A stretch of 5,960 nt of DNA, taken from assembly GCA_028696755.1 (NCBI GenBank), contig JAQVGK010000235.1:1-5960 (forward strand), written 5' to 3'. Shown here in pieces: positions 5,345-5,960 of the stretch; the first letter of the stretch is position 1, and the number at the start of each line of letters is the position of its first letter. A model generated the notes under the pieces. That model ran no database searches. It was not told the origin of the DNA and saw only the letters and a list, made by a program, of their open reading frames with translations. Both the position numbers and the translations under genes were made by a program. This stretch comes from Bacteroidales bacterium. Its GTDB lineage: Bacteria; Bacteroidota; Bacteroidia; Bacteroidales; ML635J-15.

Positions 5345-5960
5345 ATGAAAAATCCTTTCTCTAAAGATACTTACATTAAGCGAAAAACTCCTCGTAAACC
5401 CGACATAAGAGGTGATTTTTTTCGCGATCAGACCGCAATTATTCATTCAACTGCTTTTCGCAGACTCAAGAATAAAACACAGGTTTTCTTCGCTCCCGAA
5501 AACGATCACATTTGCACCAGAATCGAGCATGTGCTTCACGTTGCAACAATAGCAGCAACTATTTGTAAAGGACTAAACAACCATGGCTTTGATTTAGATG
5601 TTGATATGGCTTATGCTATTGGATTAGGCCACGATTTAGGACATACTCCTTTTGGTCATGCCGGCGAAATGGCGCTTAATAAAATTCTCGGTGGAAATAA
5701 TGCATTTGTTCACGAAGTAAACTCGTACCGACAAGTAGAATATCTCGCTAACAAAGGCAAAGGACTTAATCTATGCTATGGTGTCAAGGATGGCATTATT
5801 TGTCACAATGGAGAAAAGGACGAACAGTATTTGAAACCTTCAATTACACTAAACAATCTTGATGAAATTAAAGACCGTAAGGTTGTCGCAACTAGTTACG
5901 AGGGTTGTATCATGAGATTTTCGGATAAGATTGCTTACCTTGGTAGAGATATTGAAGATG
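5345..5960 (+). CDS. dgt: dGTPase-type HD-domain dNTP triphosphohydrolase; 3' end off the window
   Basis: The first 205 codons of a deoxynucleoside triphosphate triphosphohydrolase, which converts dNTPs to the deoxynucleoside and inorganic tripolyphosphate and so trims dNTP pools. The N-terminal block STAFRRLKNKTQVF (35-48) is characteristic. The HD metal ligands can all be placed: H62 (CTRIEH), H96-D97 (GLGHDLGHTPFGH, 93-105) and D194 (FSDKIAYLGRDIED, 192-205). FVHEVNSYRQVEYL (121-134) and GLNLCYGVKDGIICHNGE (140-157) match the family's substrate-binding region. The block around H62 reads TRIEHVLHV rather than the commoner TRLTHSLEV, which suggests a particular dNTPase subfamily. Bacterial members are usually more than 320 residues, so a good part is outside the window. 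The ATG at 5345 lies 12 nt after the LOG stop, indicating co-transcription. Preference for dGTP over other dNTPs cannot be judged. Confidence 0.94.
   Translation, partial: MKNPFSKDTYIKRKTPRKPDIRGDFFRDQTAIIHSTAFRRLKNKTQVFFAPENDHICTRIEHVLHVATIAATICKGLNNHGFDLDVDMAYAIGLGHDLGHTPFGHAGEMALNKILGGNNAFVHEVNSYRQVEYLANKGKGLNLCYGVKDGIICHNGEKDEQYLKPSITLNNLDEIKDRKVVATSYEGCIMRFSDKIAYLGRDIED

Noticed and set aside
5180..5446. Open frame of 88 codons on the minus strand over the LOG-dgt junction
   Set aside because: It runs antisense across two well-supported genes; its hydrophobic stretches are the complement of their codons.
4754..5960. LOG plus dNTPase as an antiphage nucleotide-depletion system
   Set aside because: There are no sensor, effector or mobile-element neighbours, and both proteins look like ordinary housekeeping family members with intact active sites.

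Overview
The window looks like a chromosomal segment of a low-GC member of the Bacteroidota. The DnaA sequence (domain IV signature GGKDHATVLHACKTV, and a dnaA that stands alone rather than beside dnaN), the weak or absent Shine-Dalgarno sites, and a possible TTG-N21-CACTTTTG promoter all fit. The protein style suggests a Bacteroidales/Marinilabiliales-type marine or gut anaerobe, but that finer placement is an impression and was not tested.

Layout. Positions 1-4193 are all on the minus strand. Read in the direction of transcription they are dnaA, a hairpin terminator, then a tight four-gene run: a ten-helix EamA/DMT transporter, a YigZ/IMPACT-family protein, a PlsC-like acyltransferase, and a nitrilase-superfamily amidase of the omega-amidase (YafV/Nit2) type that runs off the left edge. 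The transporter and yigZ are 5 nt apart. The next two junctions are both 8-nt overlaps of the form ATGARTAA, so the last three genes are probably translationally coupled.

Positions 4194-4753 form a 560-nt, very A+T-rich divergent intergenic region with no credible gene. It holds a candidate dnaA promoter, a run of T-tracts phased at about 10 bp, an 18-bp near-perfect palindrome, and a motif (ATGAACA) found three times, once near each end and once inside the palindrome. Only degenerate DnaA boxes are visible, so I do not call an origin.

Positions 4754-5960 are on the plus strand: a LOG-family (TIGR00730-type) nucleotide phosphoribohydrolase and, 12 nt later, a dGTPase-type HD-domain dNTP triphosphohydrolase cut by the right edge. 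Both act on nucleotides and are probably co-transcribed.

The genes are mostly housekeeping: replication initiation, nucleotide-pool hydrolysis, metabolite repair, lipid acylation and transport. I found no defence system, mobile element, CRISPR array, tRNA or rRNA. The points most worth a second look are the organisation of the divergent intergenic region and the terminator that sits directly against the transporter's start codon.
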